Part shown: one piece after another, positions 1-6,861 of the stretch | How the letters are laid out: each line of letters begins with the position of its first letter | Position numbering within the stretch: the first letter of the stretch is position 1 | Assembly (NCBI RefSeq): GCF_000420085.1 | Contig: NZ_ATUG01000003.1 | Location: forward strand, 1,151,199-1,215,198 | Source: Desulfospira joergensenii DSM 10085 | Lineage (GTDB): Bacteria > Desulfobacterota > Desulfobacteria > Desulfobacterales > Desulfobacteraceae | Direction: 5' to 3' | Length of the DNA stretch: 64,000 bases | Translations under genes and position numbers: made by a program | Notes under the pieces: model-generated | Databases searched by the model: none | What the model was told of the DNA's origin: nothing | What the model saw: the letters and a program-made list of their open reading frames with translations, nothing else

Positions 1-114
1 AACGGTTCGTGATAACCGGCGGCGACGCGAGTTTGCGTGACCCACCGCAATTTTGGTTTTGCTTTTCAAATTTACACAGACGTATTTTCCGTCCGGTTGA
101 TTAGTTTGTTAGAA
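1..114 (-). other. Putative integron attC site (partial, cut by window edge)
   Basis: Read on the minus strand, directly after the 239-residue ORF, there is an R''-like box TTCTAAC (114-108), then ATCAACCGG (101-93). A central segment follows, then CCGGTTAT (19-12) and CGAACCGTT at the window edge. The two inner boxes are complementary apart from one extra base in the first arm. Such an extrahelical base is a hallmark of attC sites. The terminal GTT could be the start of a GTTRRRY core continuing outside the window. The R'' box deviates from RYYYAAC at its first base, so the call is an inference from architecture. Confidence 0.5.
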
Positions 115-115
115 A

Positions 116-835
116 TTATTCTATTAGTAGTTTGCGTAAATAAACTGCAATTACTCCAAAAATAAATACACCTGCTAAACCGTTAAGGAGCCATTTTGTT
201 GCTGAGTCCCTTTTTGAATTTAATTTAGTGTCAAAGTATGAATATGGAGAAAATTGCTTAATAATAAAAAATGCTAAACTTGTAAGTAATATGAATAATC
301 TCGTTTCTTTTTGATACTTGAAATTATCGAAAATTGACCAAGTTGATATGCTCATTGAGGTTAGTAAAATTACATATAAAACCCATGGCCACTTGCCATG
401 AAAAACATGGTGAATAGTTTTGTTTTCTTCTGTTAACTGGTTTATTTCATGAACTATTCCGTTTGCCAGTTCTCTTGCATTTTTCGAATTTATTTCTATT
501 GAAATTTCTGAATACAAACGGTCTTTCCCGAAGGACAAGGTCAGGTCAAACTCACGATATTTTGATGTTAGGTTAAACGTTAATCTTTTTGTATCGTTAG
601 GCAGTTTGTCCCTGTGGAATTCTTTGAAGGTTTCAAATTCTTCTTTCCCAAATTTATCGAATAATACTAGAGAATATCTGAAATCGCTAAGATCGTATTT
701 TTCGTCTAAATCGCTCTCAATTTGCCCCGCTAGTTTGAGGGGTAATCTTTCGGTAAGATACTTTTCAATATCTTCGATTAATTGTTTGTCAACTTTCGTT
801 GAACAAATCTTTTTGTCAATTTTAAATTTAGCCAT
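116..835 (-). CDS. Hypothetical membrane protein, probable integron cassette gene
   Basis: I do not recognise this 239-residue protein. Residues 1-145 are charged and look soluble. The C-terminal third holds about three hydrophobic segments (near 149-170, 178-196 and 216-234), so it is probably a membrane-anchored protein with a cytoplasmic N-terminal domain. The gene is clearly more AT-rich than the housekeeping genes to the right. It starts 14 bases after an ATTAGAA box with AAGGTC as a plausible ribosome site, and it ends just before an attC-like structure. Both are expected of an integron cassette. Function unknown. Confidence 0.7.
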   Translation of the reverse strand: MAKFKIDKKICSTKVDKQLIEDIEKYLTERLPLKLAGQIESDLDEKYDLSDFRYSLVLFDKFGKEEFETFKEFHRDKLPNDTKRLTFNLTSKYREFDLTLSFGKDRLYSEISIEINSKNARELANGIVHEINQLTEENKTIHHVFHGKWPWVLYVILLTSMSISTWSIFDNFKYQKETRLFILLTSLAFFIIKQFSPYSYFDTKLNSKRDSATKWLLNGLAGVFIFGVIAVYLRKLLIE

Positions 836-849
836 TTCTTGACCTTAAT

Positions 850-935
850 TTCTAATGCGGTGCTGACCGGCGCCGTGCGCCGATCAAGCAGACGCAGCCT
901 GATTGATCGGTGTACGGTGTCCGGTCCAGTTCCTT
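850..935 (-). other. attC-like hairpin, interrupted by a group II intron
   Basis: Arms at 865-886 and 904-926 form a stem of about 22 pairs with one extrahelical base and three G-T wobble pairs, around a loop at 887-903. On its left an ATTAGAA box (856-850) resembles the GTTRRRY core with one change. On its right, where the matching R'' box should be, the group II intron begins. Joining the intron flanks on the minus strand gives TTTTAAAGG followed by the hairpin, a plausible degraded R'' box. It would be the attC of the 106-residue cassette gene at 1683-2003. Confidence 0.5.
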
Positions 936-1658
936 GTGTACGCCCGGCATGGGCGTGAACTTCTGGGGTGCAAGTCCCCTATACGTGAATCCTGCTAAAG
1001 CATTAGCAGAAGTATTAGCCGAAAACAAGGGCGGAACCGCGAGGGACCGTCTGAAGGAAGTTGGAGCGCAAAACTATGAGCCGACGAACAGAAACAGCAT
1101 ATAAGGCCTGGTCTCCGGGTAAGGCAGCACAACATGTCGAAGCCCAGGATTCAGGAGACAGGGTAAATGCTGCGGTTGTGTAGTGAAAGTTCACGTTCTT
1201 ATCCGGGGAGATCTGCCCTGCTTGCATTGAATCTCTTTTGCAATAACTCCCGGTTCGGACCATACCGGGATACCAAGGTCCAGGCGTCACCGGTTGTTGC
1301 CGACGGTGACGAGACACAAACAATGGGCAGCACCTGCAAAAGAAGTCTCATTGCGCCTTTCGAGGTAACTTGTCTGGTGATAGGGCAGAAGTCAGCAGAC
1401 GTCATAGTAGCCAAATGCCGGGAGTAATTCCCCGGACATGGTGAAGGGCCGAAAGTCAAGAGAGAAGGAAAAGGTATTTATTGGCTCTGTACATACAGTG
1501 AATCCGAATGGAGGAGTAGTGTGCAGGCGCATTATGGAAAAACCATCCTTCAAGCAGTTTACCCGGTTACGACCCGGTACTCTTGATTAAACGCCCTGTG
1601 CGGACCCGCATGCAGGGTGTTGTGGGGGCTGGGGGAGAAAAACCCCCGGCTACCCGAT
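936..1658 (+). mobile_element. Group II intron lacking a maturase ORF (probably class C, attC-inserted)
   Basis: The 5' end begins GTGTACGCCCGGCATGGGCG, close to the GUGYG consensus. A conserved stretch near 1385-1412 (GGCAGAAGTCAGCAG) normally lies just before the intron-encoded protein. Domain V is at about 1591-1618 (arms CGCCCTGTGCGG / CCGCATGCAGGGTG). Domain VI follows at 1620-1658 and ends CTACCCGAT. The element is about 720 nt, whereas ORF-bearing relatives are nearer 2 kb. Where the reverse transcriptase/maturase should be there is only a 50-codon open frame (1438-1590) that I cannot match to the enzyme. It lies opposite in orientation to the cassette genes and beside an attC-like hairpin, as known for class C attC introns. 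Any mobility would need a maturase in trans. Confidence 0.75.
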
Positions 1659-1682
1659 TAAAATGGCTTGATTGAAGCTTGC

Positions 1683-2003
1683 TCAGTTGTTAATGGCATA
1701 GATTTTTTCGATTTCTTTAGGATTGAGCTTCAGAAGTGCGGTTTCGACTTCGACAAGTGAATGCTTTGGATTAAAGTACATGGTGTGTACTTCACCCATT
1801 GAAGCTTCCTTCACGGTCTTATCTTGCCAATCCAGATCACACTCTTCGGTTACATAGTCGTCAATAAAATCGAAAAGCTCATAGTCCTCAACGCTGACTG
1901 CAACAGCCCCGTAATGATCTAGTCCGATTTCGATATGTGGCAGTATTTTCTTCATGTCATTTAACAAGTTGATCAGTGGTTTCCGTTTATCTTTCATGTC
2001 CAC
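1683..2003 (-). CDS. Hypothetical protein, probable integron cassette gene
   Basis: Unrecognised acidic soluble protein of 106 residues (104 if the ATG at 1997 is used instead of the GTG at 2003). It has no signal peptide or membrane segment. A perfect GTTAGAT core box lies 2 bases upstream of the GTG, so the reading frame begins immediately after a recombination core site, as cassette genes do. Its attC appears to have been split by the group II intron downstream. Base composition is AT-rich, like the neighbouring cassette. Function unknown. Confidence 0.6.
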   Translation of the reverse strand: MDMKDKRKPLINLLNDMKKILPHIEIGLDHYGAVAVSVEDYELFDFIDDYVTEECDLDWQDKTVKEASMGEVHTMYFNPKHSLVEVETALLKLNPKEIEKIYAINN

Positions 2004-2005
2004 TT

Positions 2006-2012
2006 ATCTAAC
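2006..2012 (-). other. Integron core site GTTAGAT (attI or attC boundary)
   Basis: The minus strand carries GTTAGAT, a perfect match to GTTRRRY, right before the cassette gene. To its right is a small dyad (TAACAT at 2015-2020 / ATGTTA about ten bases on) in an AT-rich stretch without genes. It could be the end of an attI site or of a shorter attC. No integrase gene follows, so the array is either a cluster lacking integrase or a fragment. Confidence 0.45.
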
Positions 2013-2168
2013 GGGATAACATGCATATTTTGAATGTTATACGGATATAGATAATTCCTTTTTAAAATCAATTTAATTGGAGATTAACCTTATTTTCGAT
2101 TTCATTGCAACCCCATCCGAAAAAATCAGGTTTATACATAACAAACTTGAATATCAAATTCGCCATAA

Positions 2169-2202
2169 AAAAAGAGGGGGGCCAAGTAGTCCCCCTCTTT
2201 TT
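2169..2202 (-). terminator. Rho-independent terminator
   Basis: AAAAAGAGGGGG and CCCCCTCTTTTT form a 12-bp stem around a ten-base loop, with T-runs on both strands. It lies downstream of the leftward 92-residue gene and marks the border between the cassette patch and the housekeeping region. It could also work for the other strand. Confidence 0.8.
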
Positions 2203-2256
2203 AAAAGCTGATTGCCCCAGACCGCCTGGAGCAAATTCAATCTATCATTTTCTCGG

Positions 2257-2535
2257 TCATGTGCCAAGGTCGGCAAGCACTTGATCAAGCCGGGCCAAAG
2301 CCAGTTCGCGGTCCTTGGTCTTCATGATCATGGTATTGACCGCCATTTTTCCCATAATATCTGCTAAAGCCTGGAATACGAGTGGGTACTTTTCCACTAT
2401 CTTACCGAGCTGCGTTGCCAGGGCGAAGTATGATACCGGATTTTCGACAAAGGAACGCAGATCCTTAACGGCTGCAATACACTCCTCTTTCGTATAGGAT
2501 TTACCCCTTTCAATGACAAAGACATTCGCAACCAT
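2257..2535 (-). CDS. Hypothetical protein, probably N-terminally frameshifted
   Basis: The open frame from ATG 2535 gives 92 residues of unknown function, mainly helical, with no membrane segment. The same frame stays open upstream for about 30 more codons without a start codon. A good ATG at 2644 opens in the neighbouring frame and runs into a seven-T tract (2636-2630). Dropping one T would join the two into a protein of about 128 residues beginning MKAFFVSKIIEPGESYF. That start would lie 21 bases after the preceding gene, fitting a two-gene operon. The displayed start has no convincing ribosome site. Sequencing error, a real frameshift and slippage are all possible. Confidence 0.5.
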   Translation of the reverse strand: MVANVFVIERGKSYTKEECIAAVKDLRSFVENPVSYFALATQLGKIVEKYPLVFQALADIMGKMAVNTMIMKTKDRELALARLDQVLADLGT

Positions 2536-2665
2536 GATACCGTCAACAAACAGGGTTAAATTATCGATCCCGAGTTCTTTCGACCAGTCACAGAAATAGG
2601 ATTCCCCGGGCTCAATGATCTTGGAAACGAAAAAAAGCCTTCATGGTAGGACGGGAAATTCAGCG

Positions 2666-2941
2666 CTATTGTCCGGGCATTTTTCCATGGGGGGTTTTAT
2701 CCTGCTCAAAAGAGATCGTTGAATTCCAGCTCGGGGTCCGGTTTTTGATCAGGGTCCAGAAGTAGCGGTTCCTGACCTGGATGTCAAAGGAGCTCCACTT
2801 TGAGGATCTTACCCATTCATTTCTGCGTTCTCCTGAAAATCTTCTTTCGCCGGCTCTCCGGTCCGGGGATGCGGAACCAAGGTCCATCTGCCTGCGGTTG
2901 ACATTGCTCCTGCGGTCAATATTGGATCTGAAAAATTTCAT
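2666..2941 (-). CDS. Small Arg-rich hypothetical protein
   Basis: Start chosen at ATG 2941 because AAGGA sits about seven bases upstream; an earlier in-frame ATG at 3028 lacks this. The 91-residue product is very basic, with repeated RR pairs in D/N-R-R and G-E-R-R contexts (NIDRRSNVNRR, then SPDRRAGERRFSGERR), followed by a Trp/Phe-containing tail. I remember similar short RR-repeat proteins in related bacteria but cannot assign a function. It is divergent from tadA, sharing a spacer of about 150 bp. Confidence 0.55.
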   Translation of the reverse strand: MKFFRSNIDRRSNVNRRQMDLGSASPDRRAGERRFSGERRNEWVRSSKWSSFDIQVRNRYFWTLIKNRTPSWNSTISFEQDKTPHGKMPGQ

Positions 2942-3093
2942 TCTATATCCTTCAAAACCTGGGGAAGGTTTTTTCATCTGTTTCGGGTAGAGAGTTTGTA
3001 GAATACCAGGAAAATTTGAAAATTTCAATGAAAGTCCGGCCCGGCCATTATGTATTTGACCTCAGGATAAAAGCCTTATATATTCGGGGTCGT

Positions 3094-3549
3094 ATGGATG
3101 ATCAGTTTTACATGATGCTTGCTGTCAAGGAGGCAAAAAAGGCAGAAAATATTGATGAAGTTCCGGTCGGAGCCGTCCTTGCCGATAAAAATGGCAAAGT
3201 GATCGGGCACGGTTTCAACCGCCCTATTTCAACAAATGACCCCACAAGCCATGCGGAAATCAACGCCATCCGAATGGCCGCCGGCACCATAAACAACTAC
3301 CGGCTGACCCAAACCTCCCTGTACGTTACCATTGAACCCTGCATCATGTGCATGGGCGCCATTGTCCATGCCAGGATCGGCCGCCTTGTGTACGGCGCGG
3401 CAGATCCGAAATGGGGGGCGGTTTCCTCCCTCTATGCCATGGCCGATGATATGAGGCTCAATCACAGGCCCGAGGTGGTTTCCGGGGTGTGCGAAGAACA
3501 GACCAGACAACTTATAAAACGCTTTTTTGAAAATAAGAGGAGCAGATAG
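3094..3549 (+). CDS. tadA: tRNA-specific adenosine deaminase TadA
   Basis: Converts adenosine 34 to inosine in tRNA-Arg(ACG), a zinc-dependent essential decoding step in the cytoplasm. The cytidine/deoxycytidylate deaminase zinc motif is complete: H53-A-E55 (HAEINAI) and PCIMC with C83 and C86, spaced as in the family. The start at 3094 gives 151 residues, the usual TadA length; the longer frame from 3016 would add 26 unrelated residues. The stop codon overlaps the GTG start of purA by one base, so the two genes are translationally coupled. Generic cytosine deaminases share the fold, but the PCIMCMGA core favours TadA. Confidence 0.92.
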   Translation: MDDQFYMMLAVKEAKKAENIDEVPVGAVLADKNGKVIGHGFNRPISTNDPTSHAEINAIRMAAGTINNYRLTQTSLYVTIEPCIMCMGAIVHARIGRLVYGAADPKWGAVSSLYAMADDMRLNHRPEVVSGVCEEQTRQLIKRFFENKRSR

Positions 3550-4835
3550 TGACAAATACGGTAATAGTAGGGACCCAATGGGGAGATGAAGGCAAGGGAA
3601 AGATAGTTGATCTTTTAAGTGAACATGCAGATGATGTGGTCCGGTTCCAGGGCGGCAACAATGCCGGCCACACCATGGTGGTCAATGGGAAAGAGATCAT
3701 CAGCCACCTCATCCCTTCCGGAATTATTCAGCAAAAGCAATGTTTCATCGGAAACGGGGTGGTGGTGGATCCCTTTGTTCTCCTGGATGAGATCGATTAT
3801 CTGATATCCAACCAGATTGACGTATCCCCTGAGAAACTGAAGATCTCCAACCGGGCCCATATGATCATGCCCTATCACAAGGAGATCGACAAGGCCCGGG
3901 AGGTCAAAAAGGGAAAGGATAAGATCGGAACCACGGGACGGGGCATCGGCCCCTGCTACGAGGATAAGGCCACCCGGCGGGGAATCCGGTTCTGCGATCT
4001 TTTGGACATTGAAGTGTTCAGGGAAAAGGTAATCACCCTGATGGAAGAAAAGAACTTTTACCTCAAGCATTATTTCAAGGCAGAGACCATTGATCCGGAA
4101 ATGGTGGTGGATCAGGTATTGAAGATCCGGGAGCGCCTGGTTCCCTATATCTGCGATGTATCCGTGGCATTGTTTGACGGGATCAGCAAGGGGCGCCAGA
4201 TTCTGTTTGAAGGGGCCCAGGGAACCCATCTTGATATTGAACACGGGACCTATCCCTTTGTCACCTCATCCTCCACGGTCTCAGGGAACGCTGCCAACGG
4301 CACCGGCCTGGGTCCGGTACATCTCAACGAGATCATCGGCATCGTAAAGGCCTATACCACCCGGGTGGGGGCAGGCCCTTTTCCGACAGAGCTTTTTGAT
4401 GAGACCGGTGATCTGATCCAGAAAACCGGTGCCGAATTCGGGGCCACCACAGGAAGGAAAAGAAGGTGCGGTTGGCTGGACATGGTGGTTCTCAGAAACG
4501 CGGCCCGGCTCAACAGCCTGACCGGCCTGGCCATTACCAAACTGGATGTTCTGGACGACCTGGAGGAACTCAAGATCTGCACCGGCTACCAGTACAACGG
4601 CAGAGTCATTCCGGATTTTCCGCCGGAGATCAAGATCCTGGAAGAGTGCGAGCCCGTATATGAAACCCTGCCCGGATGGAAGGAGAACACCTCCGGCCTC
4701 AGGACTTACGAAGATCTTCCGGAAAAGGCGAAAAAATATCTTACCCGGATAGAGGACCTCTCCCGGGTTCCCATTAAGATCATATCCGTGGGCCCGGGAA
4801 GGGAGGCAACCATTATCAAGGAAAAGATTTTTTAA
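3549..4835 (+). CDS. purA: Adenylosuccinate synthase
   Basis: Catalyses GTP-dependent ligation of IMP and aspartate to adenylosuccinate, the first committed step to AMP. The 428-residue length is normal. The N-terminal GDEGKGK P-loop and catalytic Asp/His region (WGDEGKGK, then NNAGHT) are intact. The IMP-binding TTGRGIGP motif follows, then a long GTP-binding C-terminal region with SLTGLAITKLDVLD. It starts with GTG at 3549, overlapping the tadA stop. No attenuator or riboswitch was seen. Confidence 0.97.
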   Translation: MTNTVIVGTQWGDEGKGKIVDLLSEHADDVVRFQGGNNAGHTMVVNGKEIISHLIPSGIIQQKQCFIGNGVVVDPFVLLDEIDYLISNQIDVSPEKLKISNRAHMIMPYHKEIDKAREVKKGKDKIGTTGRGIGPCYEDKATRRGIRFCDLLDIEVFREKVITLMEEKNFYLKHYFKAETIDPEMVVDQVLKIRERLVPYICDVSVALFDGISKGRQILFEGAQGTHLDIEHGTYPFVTSSSTVSGNAANGTGLGPVHLNEIIGIVKAYTTRVGAGPFPTELFDETGDLIQKTGAEFGATTGRKRRCGWLDMVVLRNAARLNSLTGLAITKLDVLDDLEELKICTGYQYNGRVIPDFPPEIKILEECEPVYETLPGWKENTSGLRTYEDLPEKAKKYLTRIEDLSRVPIKIISVGPGREATIIKEKIF

Positions 4836-4838
4836 AAA

Positions 4839-4867
4839 TTGACTTTTGGGGAATTCTGGTATATCTA
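4839..4867 (+). promoter_or_regulatory. Probable sigma-70 promoter for tRNA-Pro
   Basis: TTGACT (4839-4844) and TATCTA (4862-4867) are separated by 17 bases. The first tRNA base is 14 bases after the -10 box. This is a good housekeeping-type promoter in the short gap after purA. Confidence 0.55.
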
Positions 4868-4880
4868 AACCACCTTAAGT

Positions 4881-4957
4881 CGGGATGTGGCTCAGCCTGG
4901 TAGAGCACCTCGTTCGGGACGAGGGGGTCGGAGGTTCAAATCCTCTCATCCCGACCA
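4881..4957 (+). tRNA. tRNA-Pro (anticodon CGG)
   Basis: Complete cloverleaf. The acceptor arm CGGGATG (4881-4887) pairs with CATCCCG (4947-4953), and the CCA end is encoded (4955-4957). The D-arm contains GCTCAGCCTGGTAGAGC. The anticodon stem CCTCG/CGAGG holds loop TTCGGGA, giving anticodon CGG, which reads CCG proline codons. The T-arm contains GGTTCAAATCC. Confidence 0.97.
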
Positions 4958-4980
4958 TTTCCAGCCCCAAGAAACAGCCT

Positions 4981-6114
4981 ATGGATACTTATTTTGCCCC
5001 GGTTCAGAGAACCGACAGACGAAAATTCAAAAACCAGATCTCTTCCATTTCCCAGAGTCCGGTCATGAACGCCCTGCTGCAGACCGCGGCAGGAATTCTG
5101 GTGATCCTCAATGAAGACCGGCAGATCGTGGCCCTGAATCATGTTTTTCTGGAAAAACTCGGAATCCGGGATATCAACGAAGTCCTGGGTTTCAGACTGG
5201 GCGAAAGCCTGAACTGCATCCATGCCCATAAAAAGCCGGCCGGATGCGGTACCACTGAATTCTGCCCCTCCTGCGGGGCCGCCATTGCCATGATGTCCGC
5301 CATCCGGGAAAATAAAACAAAAGAGCAGATCTGCGCCCTGGTATCGGACAAGAACGGGAAAACTTCAGATATCTGCCTCCGGGTAAAGGCCGAGCCCATT
5401 CAGGCCGACGGACAAAGGTGGATCGTCATCTATGCCCAGGATATCACCCAGGAGCAGTTCTGGGCCAATTTGGACCATGTCTTTTTTCACGACATCAACA
5501 ATACCCTGACCTCCCTTTACGGACATGTTCAGCTCTGTGAAGCTGATCATCCCGGCAGAAAAGAGATGAAGCCTATCCGGGAGGCCGTGGAAAGGCTGAT
5601 CAACGAGGTGGCCATCCAAAAAAAGTTTTCCCAGCACAAGGACGTTACCTATATTCCCGTTCAGAACGCCGTGTCCCTGAAAGATATTAAAAAGGAACTC
5701 GACATTATCGTCAAGGGGCACAGAAGCCTGAAAGGGAAACGGATCCTGGAGAACTGGGGAGAAGATAATCTGATCCTGACCACGGATGTCCTTCTTTTAT
5801 CCCGGACCCTGGGCAACATGGTCATCAATGCCCTGGAAGCTACACCTTCGGACGGATTCATCCGGGTTTCCGTCACCTCGACCCTGGAAGGCGTCACCTG
5901 GCAGGTCTGGAACAAAGCCGTGATCCCCGGGGCTTTCCGAAAACGAATTTTCCATCGCCATTTCAGCTCCAAATCCGGATCCGGCAGGGGATTCGGCACC
6001 TATTCCATGAAACTATTCAGCGAAACCTATCTCAAGGGAAAGGTCTCCTTTACCTCCTCCGAAAAAACCGGCACCATTTTTACTCTCTTCCTCCCCTTTC
6101 AGACAACCGCCTGA
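4981..6114 (+). CDS. PAS-domain sensor histidine kinase with Cys/His cluster
   Basis: Start chosen at ATG 4981, after the tRNA; the longer frame reads through the tRNA gene. Of 377 residues, about 30-160 form a PAS domain with an inserted Cys/His cluster (CIHAHKK, then CGTTEFCPSCGA), which may bind a metal or report redox state. A dimerisation/phosphoacceptor segment contains FFHDINNTLTSLYGH. The ATPase domain has an N-box (NMVINALEA) and a glycine-rich lid (SGSGRGFGTYS). There is no signal peptide or membrane helix, so it is a cytoplasmic sensor. No response regulator lies next to it. Its signal and target are unknown. Confidence 0.85.
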   Translation: MDTYFAPVQRTDRRKFKNQISSISQSPVMNALLQTAAGILVILNEDRQIVALNHVFLEKLGIRDINEVLGFRLGESLNCIHAHKKPAGCGTTEFCPSCGAAIAMMSAIRENKTKEQICALVSDKNGKTSDICLRVKAEPIQADGQRWIVIYAQDITQEQFWANLDHVFFHDINNTLTSLYGHVQLCEADHPGRKEMKPIREAVERLINEVAIQKKFSQHKDVTYIPVQNAVSLKDIKKELDIIVKGHRSLKGKRILENWGEDNLILTTDVLLLSRTLGNMVINALEATPSDGFIRVSVTSTLEGVTWQVWNKAVIPGAFRKRIFHRHFSSKSGSGRGFGTYSMKLFSETYLKGKVSFTSSEKTGTIFTLFLPFQTTA

Positions 6115-6181
6115 TTTCAGGAAGGAAATCCGGTTCTTCATGGAATTCCCATCCTTCATCGGCTTCTAATTTCTAAAACCC

Positions 6182-6210
6182 TTGACAAACCCTTTGATTC
6201 CATGAATTTA
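6182..6210 (+). promoter_or_regulatory. Possible sigma-70 promoter for dctQM
   Basis: A perfect TTGACA (6182-6187) lies 17 bases before AATTTA, with TTTATA as an alternative at 19 bases. It is in the 219-bp gap before dctQ. The -10 element is weak, so this is tentative. Confidence 0.3.
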
Positions 6211-6333
6211 TAGAAGACTTATGGCTTTTCAGAACAGAAGACCGGGAGGGCGGGCCTGGTTTTAATTTAACCGGCTCCGGTTTCTGGGCTCCGGGGATCA
6301 ACCCGGTAACACTAAAGGGGAGTAAACATATAG

Positions 6334-6861
6334 ATGCAGGTTCTTGAAAAAATTGTCAACTGGATAGACGGGTTGAACACTCTTATCGGCCGTCTGGTGG
6401 GCTGGCTGACCACCACAATGGTTTTGATCGTCTTTTACGACACGGTTATGCGGTATGCGTTCCACAGGGGAAATGTCGCCCTCCAGGAGATGGAATGGCA
6501 TCTCTTTTCCATTGTCTTTCTCATCGGCGCCGCCTATACCTTGAAAGAGGACGGTCATGTCCGGGTGGACATCATCTTCATGAACCTTTCCAAAAAGGCC
6601 AAGGCCTGGATCGACTTCCTTGGCGTTTTTCTTTTTCTGATCCCTTTTTCCATCATGGTTATCCTGTCCACCCTGGGATTTATCTCCAATTCCTTTGCCG
6701 TCCGGGAAGTCTCCCCGGATCCGGGAGGCCTTCCTGCCCGATACCTGCTCAAGGCCATGATCCCCCTGGGATTTTTCCTCCTCATCCTACAGGGATTTTC
6801 CGAAGCCTGTAAAAAACTGATGATCATCACGGAATACAAAGGGAGGGAAGACGAAAAATGA
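6334..6861 (+). CDS. dctQ: TRAP transporter small permease (DctQ)
   Basis: Inner-membrane small subunit of a tripartite ATP-independent periplasmic transporter, which drives solute uptake with an ion gradient. The 175 residues show four membrane segments (near 20-42, 54-72, 88-112 and 133-155). The conserved DctQ region WHLFSIVFLIGAAYTLKEDGHVRVD is present. The stop overlaps the dctM start by four bases, so it is co-translated with the large subunit. A purine-rich AAGGGGAG lies about 12 bases upstream of the start. Confidence 0.93.
   Translation: MQVLEKIVNWIDGLNTLIGRLVGWLTTTMVLIVFYDTVMRYAFHRGNVALQEMEWHLFSIVFLIGAAYTLKEDGHVRVDIIFMNLSKKAKAWIDFLGVFLFLIPFSIMVILSTLGFISNSFAVREVSPDPGGLPARYLLKAMIPLGFFLLILQGFSEACKKLMIITEYKGREDEK

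Noticed and set aside
1015..1459. Overlapping frames inside the group II intron
   Set aside because: They cover structured intron RNA and none resembles a reverse transcriptase, maturase or endonuclease.
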